From assembly GCA_916048095.2 (NCBI GenBank), contig OU696589.1, positions 1,403,001 to 1,467,000 on the forward strand: DNA of 64,000 bases, read 5' to 3'. A model generated the notes under the pieces. That model was not told the DNA's origin and did no database searches. It saw only the letters and a list, made by a program, of their open reading frames with translations. Shown here one piece after another: positions 9,135 through 19,117 of this stretch. Position 1 is the stretch's first letter. Every line of letters begins with the position of its first letter. The DNA is from Sacculina carcini. Lineage: Eukaryota > Arthropoda > Thecostraca > Sacculinidae. The position numbers and the translations under genes are program-made.

Positions 9135-11504
9135 ATGTCAGATTACAAATCTTACATGTCAGATTTCACCTTGGGACTGCACGGCAAGACCATATTCTCA
9201 CACATTGATTTGGTGAAAGCATTTTTTCAAATCGCCGTGCACCCTGACGATGTACATAAGACGGCAATAACAACCCCCTTCGGCCTTTTTGAAATGCTTC
9301 GAATGCCTTTTGGGTTGAGAAACAGTGCTCAAACCATGCAGCGTCTAATGGATTCCATTTTGCGCGGTTTGTCGTTCGCCTACGTCTTTATCGATGACAT
9401 TCTGGTGGCAAGCACTTCGCGGGAAGAACATGAAGAACACCTCAAAAAATTTTTTCGACGTCTGAGCCACCATGGTATACGCATAAGCACACAAAAATGT
9501 GTTTTTGGCGCTAGCAAACTGCAATTCCTCGGACATGAAATTTTTGCCGACGGCATCTATCCCATCAAAGAGAAAGTGGAAGCCGTGAAAAATTTTCCCA
9601 AGCCGATAACCCATGGCGATCTACGTCGATTTTTGGGGATGTTGAATTTTTACGCCCGTTTCCTGCCCAGCTCAGCAAGCATTCTACAACATTTGTACAA
9701 CCTGCTGACTGACTGTCGACGCAAATCCAAAACCCCGCTGGTATGGAACACCGCTGCATCAACCGCTTTTGAAGACGCCAAAGACCTGTTGTGTAACGCC
9801 ACATTGCTGCGACACCAGGATTCAGACGCCAAGGTGGGCCTGTTTACAGATGTGAGTAGCGTAGCTGCTGGTGCAGTACTGCAACAAATGCGTAACGGCC
9901 AATGGGAGTCGCTCGCGTTCTGGTTTCACAAGTTACCACTGGCTCAACAAAAATACAGCGCTTTCGGACGGGAACTTCTGGCAGCATATCTTGCAATTCG
10001 ACAATTCCGGTCGTTTTTGGAAGGGCGAAATTTCACGCTGTTTACTGATCACAAGCCTTTGGTCGCCGCAATCAAATCATCGACAGCTAACCACTCGCCC
10101 AGGGAACAACGGCATCTGGATTACATAATTCAATTCACCACCGATGTTGAGCACATCAAAGGCACCGACAACATCGTCTCCGACGCACTCTCACGTATAA
10201 CTGCTGTCAGCGAGCAAATCAATCTGTATCAGATGGCGTTGCAGCAACGAGACGATGTCGAAATTCATTCATTCCGCAAGTCAGCTGCAAGTTCTCTGCA
10301 ACTCACCGACAAACCTCTGCCTACGCACGCAAACACTACAATTGTTTGTGATATTTCAACCGGCACCGACCGAACTCTTGTTCCTGCAGCGGCCCGTAAA
10401 ACGGTGTTCAGCACATTGCACAATCTATCGCACCCCGGTCGTGCAGCTACAGACAAATTGGTGAGCGAACGATTTGTGTGGCCGAATATGCACAAAGATA
10501 TCGCCCTGTGGACAAAACAGTGTTTGCACTGCCAGAAAAACAAGATACACCGACATACGCGGTCTCCAGCAGCCTCGTTTGCGCCACCAGGTGAGCGATT
10601 TGGCCACGTGCACATTGATATAGTTGGCCCGCTGCCGTCATGTCGTGGTCAACAATATCTCCTAACAATGATTGACCGATTCACCCGTTGGCCAGAAGCG
10701 TGCCCAATTGCAGACATTTCCGCTGAAACCGTGACCAAGGCCTTTATAGCAACGTGGGTCTCAAGATACGGTGTTCCCCAGTGCATTGTGTCAGATAGAG
10801 GGGCACAGTTCAGCTCGCATCTCTGGAAAAACATAACTGCATCGTTGGGAGCAGACACATTGCAGACTAGTGCTTACAACCCAGCCGCAAACGGTCTTGT
10901 CGAACGGCTGCATCGCCAGCTGAAGTCAGCTCTGCGTGACAGCACGGTATGGGTCGACCGCCTGCCGATCGTCCTACTCGGCATCCGCTCCAGCATAAAA
11001 AACGAGCTGCAGTGCACGACAGCCGAACTAGTGTACGGCACCAAACTGCGATTGCCCGGTGAGCTTTTTGCATCCACGCATGCTCAAACACATTCTGCGC
11101 TCGCTGAACAGCTATCTGGTCATTTTGCAAATGTAAGACCAGTACAGCCTCGCTCTCAGGCGAGTATCACGTACATGTTCCCCGATCTGCCGTCGTCATC
11201 GCATGTGTTTCTGAGACATGATGGCCACCGTAGACCATTGCAAGCTGTGTTCAAGGGACCGTATCGCGTCATCAGTAGAACGCCAAAAACATATACTGTT
11301 GACATCAATGGCCGGCATGAGAGGGTATGCATCAATCGTCTGAAGCCAGCGTACCTTGAGAACGCCGACATCCGCGATACGCCGGAACCGACTACTCAGC
11401 TGACTGTCGGTGACACATTCCCCGCTGCAAACCCGCCGTCGGCAACACCCGGTCGCACTAGATCAGGTAGAGTGATTCGCCCTCCTGTGTGGTTTTCCCC
11501 ATAA
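9135..11504 (+). CDS. GYP1 Pol: reverse transcriptase, RNase H, integrase
   Basis: Open frame of 789 codons. RT: HIDLVKAFFQI (motif A) and FIDDILVAS (catalytic IDD) at about 9387. RNase H: VGLFTDVSS (first Asp), GRELLAAYLAI, FTDHKPLV. Integrase: zinc part HNLSHPGRAATDK ... CLHCQ, then the D-D-E core, HIDIVGPL, VSDRGAQFSS and AANGLVERLHR. A chromo/SH3-like end (INRLKPAYL) and TRSGRVIRPPVWF close the protein. All catalytic residues I can check are present. The annotated start is only the first ATG of the frame; the true protein begins further up, across the frame break. The stop at 11502-11504 is followed by a purine tract and the 3' LTR. Confidence 0.9.
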   Translation: MSDYKSYMSDFTLGLHGKTIFSHIDLVKAFFQIAVHPDDVHKTAITTPFGLFEMLRMPFGLRNSAQTMQRLMDSILRGLSFAYVFIDDILVASTSREEHEEHLKKFFRRLSHHGIRISTQKCVFGASKLQFLGHEIFADGIYPIKEKVEAVKNFPKPITHGDLRRFLGMLNFYARFLPSSASILQHLYNLLTDCRRKSKTPLVWNTAASTAFEDAKDLLCNATLLRHQDSDAKVGLFTDVSSVAAGAVLQQMRNGQWESLAFWFHKLPLAQQKYSAFGRELLAAYLAIRQFRSFLEGRNFTLFTDHKPLVAAIKSSTANHSPREQRHLDYIIQFTTDVEHIKGTDNIVSDALSRITAVSEQINLYQMALQQRDDVEIHSFRKSAASSLQLTDKPLPTHANTTIVCDISTGTDRTLVPAAARKTVFSTLHNLSHPGRAATDKLVSERFVWPNMHKDIALWTKQCLHCQKNKIHRHTRSPAASFAPPGERFGHVHIDIVGPLPSCRGQQYLLTMIDRFTRWPEACPIADISAETVTKAFIATWVSRYGVPQCIVSDRGAQFSSHLWKNITASLGADTLQTSAYNPAANGLVERLHRQLKSALRDSTVWVDRLPIVLLGIRSSIKNELQCTTAELVYGTKLRLPGELFASTHAQTHSALAEQLSGHFANVRPVQPRSQASITYMFPDLPSSSHVFLRHDGHRRPLQAVFKGPYRVISRTPKTYTVDINGRHERVCINRLKPAYLENADIRDTPEPTTQLTVGDTFPAANPPSATPGRTRSGRVIRPPVWFSP

Positions 11505-11508
11505 TCTG

Positions 11509-11519
11509 AGGAGGGGACT
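11509..11519 (+). other. GYP1 polypurine tract
   Basis: GAGGAGGGGAC lies just before the 3' LTR start (TGTGGCG at 11522), where the plus-strand primer is expected. Confidence 0.6.
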
Positions 11520-11521
11520 CC

Positions 11522-12285
11522 TGTGGCGTGTGCGGTGCATAACACATGCATATGATAGTATTGCGATTTGAGTGGCATTATTGTTTGTATCTGGCTTCAC
11601 TATGTACACGTTATTTAAACTGTATGTAGAATACGCGCTGCACATGTTTTGCAATGTTCACTGAAATCGCTTACGCAAGCACACACACACGCGCACAAGA
11701 TTAGCTGACGGAGAGGGCGAGAGCTGTACACCGGGCGAGCATGGAGCAGCATCCACTTCACAGAACTTGTAGCAATACAGCCAACCAGCGACGCCGGGGC
11801 GGACTATGGTGTCTACATCAACGCCCACTCATCTCGGGTATAAAAAGTCCCATGTCCGATGTTCATGCACGGTCTGGCAGGGCTACTCTCTGTGACTGTC
11901 CTTTTGTCTTATTCCCAGCATAATGTTCATATTCGCATTGCCGTTGGCATATACGCCGTTCACTGGGTCTATATACATAGCTGTGCTACGCACGCTGTTT
12001 TATATACATAGCTGTGCTCCGCACGCTGTTCTATATACATAGCTGTGCTACGCACGCTGTTTTCTATACATAGCTGTGCTACGCACGCTCTTTTATATAC
12101 ATAGCTGTGCTACGCACGCTGTTTTATATGCATAGCTGTGCTCCGCACGCTGTTTTATATACATAGCTGTGCTCCGCACGCTGTTTTATATACATAGCTG
12201 TGCTACGCACGCTGTTTTATATACATAGCTGTGCTACGCACGCTGATCTGTTTATATGATTATATACATATAAACATATATATAC

Positions 12286-12316
<31 letters not shown>

Positions 12317-12840
12317 CATACATACATATATATACATATATACATACATATATACGCTGATCTGTTTTATATACATTGCTGTGCTACGCACGCTGTTTTA
12401 TATACATAGCTGTGCTACGCACGCTGTTTTATATGCATAGCTGTGCTCCGCACGCTGTTTTATATACATAGCTGTGCTCCGCACGCTGTTTTATATACAT
12501 AGCTGTGCTCCGCACGCTGTTCTATATACATAGCTGTGCTACGCACGCTGTTCTATATACATAGCTGTGCTACGCACGCTGTTCTATATACATAGCTGTG
12601 CTACGCACGCTGTTCTATATACTTAGCTGTGCTACGCACGCTGTTTTTATATACATAGCTGTGCTACGCACGCTGTTTTATATACATAGCTGTGCTACGC
12701 ACGCTGATCTGTTTATATGATTTTTCTGTTTATATAATTTGTTTATATAATTGAATTATAATCGTTGAGTGGTTATAATATATCGTGTAAATTGTTGTCT
12801 TAGTGTATTTTGGTAGCCTGCCATTAACGGCAGTGTTACA
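11522..12840 (+). repeat. GYP1 3' LTR (1.32 kb)
   Basis: Starts TGTGGCGTG and ends GTGTTACA. Same sequence as the 5' LTR except for the minisatellite, which here has about 9 units (11970-12244), then a TATACATA-rich simple repeat (12258-12357), then about 11 more units (12367-12706). The TATA box is repeated at 11839-11846. Confidence 0.93.
11970..12706 (+). repeat. 31-bp minisatellite in the 3' LTR, interrupted by (TACATA)n
   Basis: About 20 copies of the same 31-bp unit as at 5134-7330. They are split by a 100-bp AT-rich tract made of ATATATACATACAT steps that looks like an expansion of the TATATACATA part of one unit. Confidence 0.95.
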
Positions 12841-12882
12841 GTGTTGTGTGAGACTGGCACTACCAGCTCTTTCAGGTCTCTT

Positions 12883-14508
12883 TCAGTTGATCAATTTGAA
12901 AGTGAGACAACATGTTTTGTGTTGGGTCATATATTTAAAAGGAAGCCATCTCAATGTTTTTAGGTATTGAGAGGTGGGATGACGGGAAGGAAGTCTGAAA
13001 ACAAAACGGCACGATTGGTTGAGAATAGATTGGAAGGAAGAAATGTCTTTTTCAGGTAGAGAATGAAAAAAAGAGGAACAATAATTGAGATTTGGGAAAA
13101 TATAAGCATTACTTAGAGCAATGGAGGAACGCTGATCTAGGTATTTACGTGACATATAGAGGTTACGTAGTATATAGCGACACTTTCGTAAAGTAATTGT
13201 GATGTGGTGAGAGAAGCTGAGTGAGGCATCAATATATACACCAAGACTTTTAACATGTGGAAGTATTTTCAGTTGGTCCACTAGGATATCCATAGAAGGG
13301 GTTTGCAATAGTAGGAATTGAGTTTTAGAGTGGTTAATAACAAGTGACCTAGAGGAAGCCCAGGAATTGATAGCGTTGAATATGTTGGGAATATCGTTCT
13401 GGCGAAAAGCAGGTGAATATATTTGCATATCGTCGGCAAAGAGGTGATACGATAGAAACATGGATCGGAGGAGAGGACAAATGGAGTACATGAACATGTT
13501 GAACAAAATGGGACCGAGGATAGATCCTTGAGGGACACCAGAAGTGACTGGATGTGAAGGGGATTCATCGGAATCAATTTGGACAGAAAAGCTACGGTCG
13601 GATAGGTAAGAAATTAACAGTGAAAGAACAGAATCAGATATACCAAATGAACGAAGATCCTGGATGAGGACAGAATGATCAACTAAATCAAAAGCTGAGG
13701 AAAGGTCTATTAAAATAAGGATAATTGGAGTTTTAGATGAATACTGCTGGAGAACGTAATTTTGAATTTTGAGAAGAGCGGTTTCGGTGGATCTATGTTT
13801 GATAACACAAGATTGAAATTTATCGACAAAATTGTTATCCATGATATAATGGGATAATTGGTGGTAAATGGCAGCTTCAATAATTTTGGCTGATAATGTC
13901 AGAAGGGAACTCGGGCGATAATTTGCTGTAGAAAACGTGTCTAAATTAGGTTTTTTTATTAGGTCTAAATTGTCTAAATTCTAAATTACGTGTATCGTAT
14001 AAATTAGGTTTAAATTAGGTTGACAACCGCGTGTTTTGAAGCGAGGAATGAACCTTGAAAAAAGGAACTGTTGATGAGGTGGGTATAAAAAGGGGCTAAT
14101 AAGTAGATACTTTTTGAAATATTTCCATAGCAAATGGGATTTAGAGGGCATGACGATGGGATTTCGAAGGTCATGTTTTCAGTAGAATTTGTAAGGTGTC
14201 GAATAAGGTTAATTGGTCAAATGACTGCAAAGGATTCACTGCACTTTTAACTACTGTGTGAGTTACTGGTGCTGGGGACGAGTTAGTTCCCAAAAGGGAA
14301 GAAGCCTTAGATATGAGGTAATTAGCAAACTCTGTCGCAGTGAATGAGAGAGATACTAGTCTGTTTACCAATGAGTTTAGCAAGCACCACCGAGAACAAG
14401 AATGACTATTTGCGAGCAGATTTGAAACCCTATCAACTTTGAATTTTTCGAGAGAGGATATGAGGTAAATGCTTCCCAGTCGGCATCGCAACGAATTCGA
14501 GACCAAAC
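12883..14508 (-). pseudogene. LINE-B ORF2, reverse transcriptase half
   Basis: Reverse transcriptase of a CR1/Jockey-like LINE. The 320-codon stretch 13842-12883 has LIDLSSAFDLVDHSVL (motif A), GVPQGSILGPILFNMFMYS (motif B), LFADDMQIYS with an intact A-D-D catalytic box, and LKSLGVYIDASLSF. The C-terminal block ANLNYCSS-like plus LRWLPF closes the protein. Upstream, 14566-14171 carries linker sequence in another frame, and several short indels near 13850-14050, including a repeated CTAAATTAGGTTT tract, separate the two. The stop lies a few bases from the GYP1 3' LTR, so the LINE 3' UTR is nearly absent here. Confidence 0.88.
14504..14508 (+). repeat. GYP2 target-site duplication, left copy (CAAAC)
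   Basis: CAAAC precedes the 5' LTR and is repeated at 19118-19122 after the 3' LTR. Both flanks belong to LINE-B. Confidence 0.92.
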
Positions 14509-14672
14509 TGTCACATATGTATGTAGATATATGTGCGTGTGTGTTATGAACAGTGCGTGACGTCACGCGTCACGCCACTGTCGTGGGAGTGGCTTGACGG
14601 TGCGCACGCGGGGGCTCGGGAGTGTGGCGCAGGACAGTGTGCAATACATGGTCGTATGATCAACATGTTACA
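14509..14672 (+). repeat. GYP2 5' LTR
   Basis: 164 bp, TGTCACATATG ... CATGTTACA. Same length as the 3' LTR. Contains a palindromic TGACGTCA at 14558-14565. Confidence 0.95.
14558..14565. promoter_or_regulatory. CRE-type palindrome in GYP2 LTR
   Basis: TGACGTCA, the consensus CREB/ATF site, embedded in GCGTGACGTCACGCGTCACGCC and repeated at 19003-19010. Whether it acts as a promoter element is inference. Confidence 0.45.
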
Positions 14673-14684
14673 TGGTGTCAGAAG
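14673..14684 (+). other. GYP2 primer binding site
   Basis: TGGTGTCAGAAG directly follows the 5' LTR, as a primer binding site should (TGG pairs with the tRNA CCA end). I do not assign the tRNA. Confidence 0.65.
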
Positions 14685-14708
14685 GGCCAGTAGATTTGTG
14701 AGTTATTT

Positions 14709-17700
14709 GTGAGTGTGTGTGAGTGGTGTCGTTTCTCTGTGAGTTTTGTTGTGCGGGTTTCAAGGATGGCAGCTAGACAGCCTCCGGAGCTGGAGTTGAC
14801 CTCACCTGTGTTAGCGTCGGAGTGGAATGCATGGAGGAGAGACTGGACATATTTTGCTGCGGCAAAAGAATTGTGCACAAAGCCGGTGGCCGTGCAAGTG
14901 GGCACATTTTTCAATGGTGCAGGGCGGCAGGCTCAAGAAGTGGCGTCTCATTTCAGTTGGACGGAAACGGATGGCTTGGACGCGCTAGTTCAAGAATTTG
15001 AGAAGTACTGTGCGCCGCGCAAAAACGAGGTGCTCGAGCGGTACCGCTTCTACCAGCGGGTACAGCAGTCGGGAGAAACGGTCAGCGCGTACGTGTCGAC
15101 ATTGAGAAAACAAGGAGCCCCATGTAATTTCAAAGATCTAGACAGCATGCTGAGGGACCGGCTAGTGATGGGTATAGCAGATAAGGCGGCCCAGCAAGCG
15201 CTGTTGCGTGAGACCGAGCTCACTCTGGAGTCTGCACTGAAAATTGCCCTGTCGGAAGAAGCGGCCAAGCGGGACCAGCAGGTCATCAGCGGCGATGTGG
15301 TGGTATCGGCGACTCAGTCCAGCGTCTGTGAGATCAGTGACATGGCGGAGGTGGAGGCGCGCCAGTGTCGTTTTTGCCGGCGTCGCCACGCGATGCGGCG
15401 TGACCTGTGTCAGGCCTGGGGGCGTCGCTGCAATGCGTGCGGTCGGATGCATCATTTTGCTCGTAGCGAGGCGTGCACCATGGGTGCGGGTGCATCTGAT
15501 GGGCAGCAACAACAACAACAGCAGCAGCAGCGGCCGCAGCCGACAGGAAGACCGTCCAGCCGGTATGGTCCGAGTAGATTTCACAGTAGAAGAGATGTAA
15601 ACGTCAATGAAGCGACTGCGGGGGATTGTCAGGATGTCTTATCCATTGCTGAGCGACATAACTGTAATGACAGTAAAGTATTCAAGACCTTGTTTACAGT
15701 TTGTGGTAAGCCATTAAAATTGCTCATTGATTCAGGGTCGGAGACGAATGTTTTGTCTCGCAGTGACTATGTTAAAATTTCAGGTGATGTTGAGTGTACT
15801 GATCTGAGACCATGTAAGATGATGTTACGCATGTACAATGGTCAGCTTGTGTCGACTGTGGGGAAGGTCACGATTGTCTTAATTAATCGTACGTGTAATT
15901 TGCGTCACTCATTGTTATTTCACGTGTTGGATCTTGATGTGAAGCCCATTTTGAGCTTGCGGTCGTCGGTGCACATGAACCTCATTGCTGTTAATAATTG
16001 TGACCCCCTTGAGTATGTGCCAAAAGTGCAGGCTGTGACTCAGTCTGACGCAATGTTTGCTAATATGAGGGTTAACGACAATGCTCGCGATTACATCGTT
16101 TCTCAATATCCAAGTGTTTTTACTAAAGAAGGGGTGGGTCTGGTAGCCTCTGATGTTAATATTGAAACTGATCCGAAGGTGAATCCCGTTGTAGAAAACC
16201 CTTACAGAGTTCGTATTCACCTGCGTGAAAAATTGCGTGTCAAGTTGAGTCAACTGGAGGAGCAGGGTATTCTAGTACGCGTAACTCAGCCAACGGATTG
16301 GGTGTCAAATTTGGTGATTGTACCGAAACCCGATGGCGATATCCGAGTGTGTATCGACCCGAGAACCCTTAATAAAGCAATAAAGCGCGAGCACTATCCT
16401 ACGCCAACTTTTGATGAAGTGAGTTATCGTCTATCAGGCGCAAAAGTATTCACCATGCTGGATGCTCGATCGGCTTTTCATCACGTTGGTCTGTCAGAAA
16501 AATCATCGTTGCTGTGTTGTTTTCATACCCCATTTGGTAGATACAGATGGACTCGTTTGCCATATGGAGTGTCGTGTGCGCCAGAAATTTGGCAACGCTT
16601 GATGCATGAGATGGTAGCGGATCTAGAGGGTGTAGAGGTAATAGCCGATGATTTTATAGTATATGGAAAAGGTGAGACCCGCGCAGAGGCAATTGCCGAT
16701 CATGATGCAAAATTGCGAGCATTTCTTGACAAGGCTCAGAAATGTAATTTACGACTAAATCAGGACAAATTACGTTATCGTGTTCAGGAAGTTTCGTGGT
16801 TGGGTCATGTGGTAAGCGAAGCAGGAATTAAAGTGAGTCCTTCTAAAGTGGAGGCTGTAGTTAAATTTCCGGCGCCAAGCAACAAAATCGAGCTGAAGCG
16901 TTTCATGGGTATTGCATCCTATCTCTCGCGATTTATTCCCGAATTTTCAACGGTAACAGCTCCGATGCGTCATTTGCTCAGTCAAAAATACGATTGGTTC
17001 TGGAGTGACTCGTGTCAGACTGCGTTTGAGCGAATCAAGCGATTACTAACAGAGGCTCCTCTGCTGGCGTTTTATGATAAGGATGCCGCGGCGACTGTTC
17101 AGTGTGATGCGTCTTCATCCGGTCTGGGTGCTGTGCTGCTGCAGAAGGGGCGTCCAGTGGTGTACTGTTCCAGAGCGCTGACCGAGTCGGAGAAAGCTTA
17201 CTCGCAAATAGAGAAAGAGCTGCTAGCGTTTACATTTGCAATGAAAAGGTTAGACCAGTTTGTATACGCTCGGCACGTAACACTTCAGACGGATCATAAG
17301 CCGCTGGTTGCCATTCGTGAAAAGCCTCTTGTGAAAGCACCGCTTCGCTTACAGAGAATGTTGATGACCTTGCAACGATATCAATTTGAATTAAAATACA
17401 CACCTGGATCGGAAGTTCCTGTGGCTGATGCTCTGAGCCGTGCACCGATGTCGAACACTCTTGAGAGAGCGACGTGGGCGGTGGAAATGAATGAACTCAG
17501 TCTGTCTGATGAGTTAGCGGTAACGGATGCGCGCTTGGAAAAATACAGAGAAGCGACGTTGGCAGATCCAGGCTTACAAAAAGTGCGTGAGTACGTAATA
17601 AGTGGGTGGCCGGAACAACGAAGCAGTGTCGATCAGGTAGCGGCCCCTTACTGGTCAGTGAAACATGAGTTGTCTGTTCAGAACGGTCTGGTTTACAAGT

Positions 17701-17900
17701 CAAACAGGCTGGTCATTCCATCGTCAATGAGACTTGAATTGTTAAATAGGTTTCACAGAAGTCACATTGGAGTGGCTTCAATACTCAGGCTGGCCCGGGA
17801 TAATGCCTTTTGGCCCGGAATGACGGCAATGGTGAGGACAAGATATTACGATGTGAAACCTGCATTTCATACCGTCCCCAACAGCCTCCAGAGCCATTAA
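14709..17900 (+). pseudogene. GYP2 Gag-Pol (Gag, protease, RT, RNase H, start of integrase)
   Basis: Open frame of 1063 codons, then a frameshift. The start may be 14709 or, better by context, the ATG at 14766 (MAARQPPELE). Gag residues about 220-260 hold two Cys clusters, CRFCRRRH and CNACGRMHHFARSEAC, followed by a polyglutamine run from CAA/CAG repeats (about 15507-15533). Protease: LLIDSGSETNVLS near residue 337. RT: MLDARSAFHHV (motif A) and the catalytic box VIADDFIVY near residue 646. RNase H: VQCDASSSGLGAVLL near residue 800 and QTDHKPLV. Integrase zinc part begins with HRSHIGVASILRLARDN. At about 17832 a one-base shift breaks the frame; the real continuation is the frame of 17810-18295. 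No separate gag stop exists, so Gag and Pol are one fusion. Confidence 0.9.
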
Positions 17901-18817
17901 CGCCGCACGAGGTGCCAAGTCGGCAGTGGCAAAAAGTTGGCACGGATATATTCGAATTTCGCGGTGCTCATTATCTCGTTTTAGTCGATTACTTCAGTGG
18001 ATATATTGAAGTTGAACGATTGTCGCCTGTAACAACGACGGCTGTGACAAATATTCTCTCCCACCAATTTGCTCGTTATGGTGTGCCGGAAGTACTTGTG
18101 TCTGATAACGGGCCACAATTTGCCAGTCTTGACTTCAAAGAGTTTGCGTCATTTGTGGATATGTTGCATATAACGTCAAGTCCGAGGTATCCGCAGTCGA
18201 ATGGTCGTGCAGAAAACACTGTCAAGCTAATCAAGGGGATCTTCCGAAAAGCGCACGATACTCGGCAGAATCCCATGTGGGCGCTCATGCTTTGACGAAA
18301 TACACCCAGTCAATATACAGCCTTCTCGCCGGCGCATGTTATGTTCGGACGTCGGTGTCGCACTCTGATGCCCACAACCCGACGTTCATTAGAGCCGGAT
18401 CCTCCAAAAGGGGTTCGGGACAATTTGCTGAATAGCAAAGCCGATCAAAAACATTATTATGATCATCAGGGAGTGCGGTCATTGCCGCCGATTCGTCCAG
18501 GGACAGCAGTTCGGGTAAAACGGCCGGATCAAAACTCGTGGTCACGGGGAGAATGTGTTAGGAAGCTACCCTATAAGTCGTATTTGGTAAAAGTGGGTGG
18601 CACACTGTATCAACGAAATCGCCGTCATATTTTGATGGCAGGGGCAGATAATCCCGTGCAGTCGACCCGTAGCTACCAGATGATCCAAGGGCTTCCCAGC
18701 CCTGAGGTCCTCCCGTCCAACAGGTCAAACACAACAGGCAATGAGGATCGTGTGTTACCGCGGCGGTCTATGCGTATTCGTCGACCGCCGGCGTATTTGA
18801 ATGATTATGTGCCGTGA
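17810..18817 (+). pseudogene. GYP2 integrase core and C-terminus
   Basis: Continuation of Pol after the frameshift. CETCISYRP finishes the zinc-binding part. The catalytic core has VGTDIFEF (D), VSDNGPQFAS (D) and NGRAENTVK (E). One in-frame TGA at 18293-18295 interrupts it; the same frame continues from 18296 to 18817 with the C-terminal barrel-like part (GTAVRVKRPDQNSW ... GTLYQRNRRHI) and a basic tail MRIRRPPAYLNDYV. The triad is intact but the protein cannot be made as it stands. Confidence 0.88.
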
Positions 18818-18942
18818 ACGCGTGTTATGCAATGCCATTTCATGTGGTATGTATGTTGTGATTAACTTGGAGGGGGAGGTATAACGTGTGTATGTATGTG
18901 CGTGTATTTTATTTCATGTTGTATATAGGTTGTGATTGACTT

Positions 18943-18953
18943 GGAGGGGGAGG
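18943..18953 (+). other. GYP2 polypurine tract
   Basis: GGAGGGGGAGG directly before the 3' LTR. An imperfect copy of the tract and its context (TTGGAGGGGGAGGT) occurs about 70 bases earlier at 18868-18881, a small local duplication. Confidence 0.75.
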
Positions 18954-19117
18954 TGTCACATATGTATGTAGATATATGTGCGTGTGTGTTATGAACAGTG
19001 CGTGACGTCACGCGTCACGCCACTGTCGTGGGAGTGGCTTGACGGTGCGCACGCGGGGGCTCGGGAATGTGGCGCAGGACAGTGTGCAATACATGGTCGT
19101 ATGATCAACATGTTATA
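18954..19117 (+). repeat. GYP2 3' LTR
   Basis: 164 bp, ends TGTTATA where the 5' copy ends TGTTACA, followed by the duplicated target CAAAC at 19118-19122. Confidence 0.95.

Larger units (their letters stand above)
4691..12840 (+). mobile_element. GYP1: CsRn1-like Ty3/gypsy LTR retrotransposon
   Basis: Complete LTR-to-LTR element: 5' LTR 4691-7465, tRNA-Trp-type primer site at 7468, gag 7583-8419, damaged protease and RT start, a long open RT-RNaseH-integrase frame 9135-11504, purine tract, 3' LTR 11522-12840. Gag ends with a CX2HX9CX3C finger (C-W-Y-H ... C-x3-C), the CHCC box that I associate with the CsRn1 clade. The flanks (CTGAT before, GTGTT after) do not form a target-site duplication, and the left side is LINE-A while the right side is the 3' end of LINE-B. 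Either the insertion joined two LINEs or later rearrangement removed one flank. Confidence 0.92.
14509..19117 (+). mobile_element. GYP2: Ty3/gypsy LTR retrotransposon inserted in LINE-B
   Basis: 4609-bp element with 164-bp LTRs (14509-14672 and 18954-19117), primer site, one fused gag-pol reading frame with one frameshift and one stop, purine tract, and a 5-bp target duplication CAAAC on both sides. The LTRs differ by only a handful of bases, so the insertion is relatively young. It belongs to the group in which Gag has a CxxC...CxxC...HxxxxxxC finger pair and Gag and Pol are fused. Confidence 0.95.
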
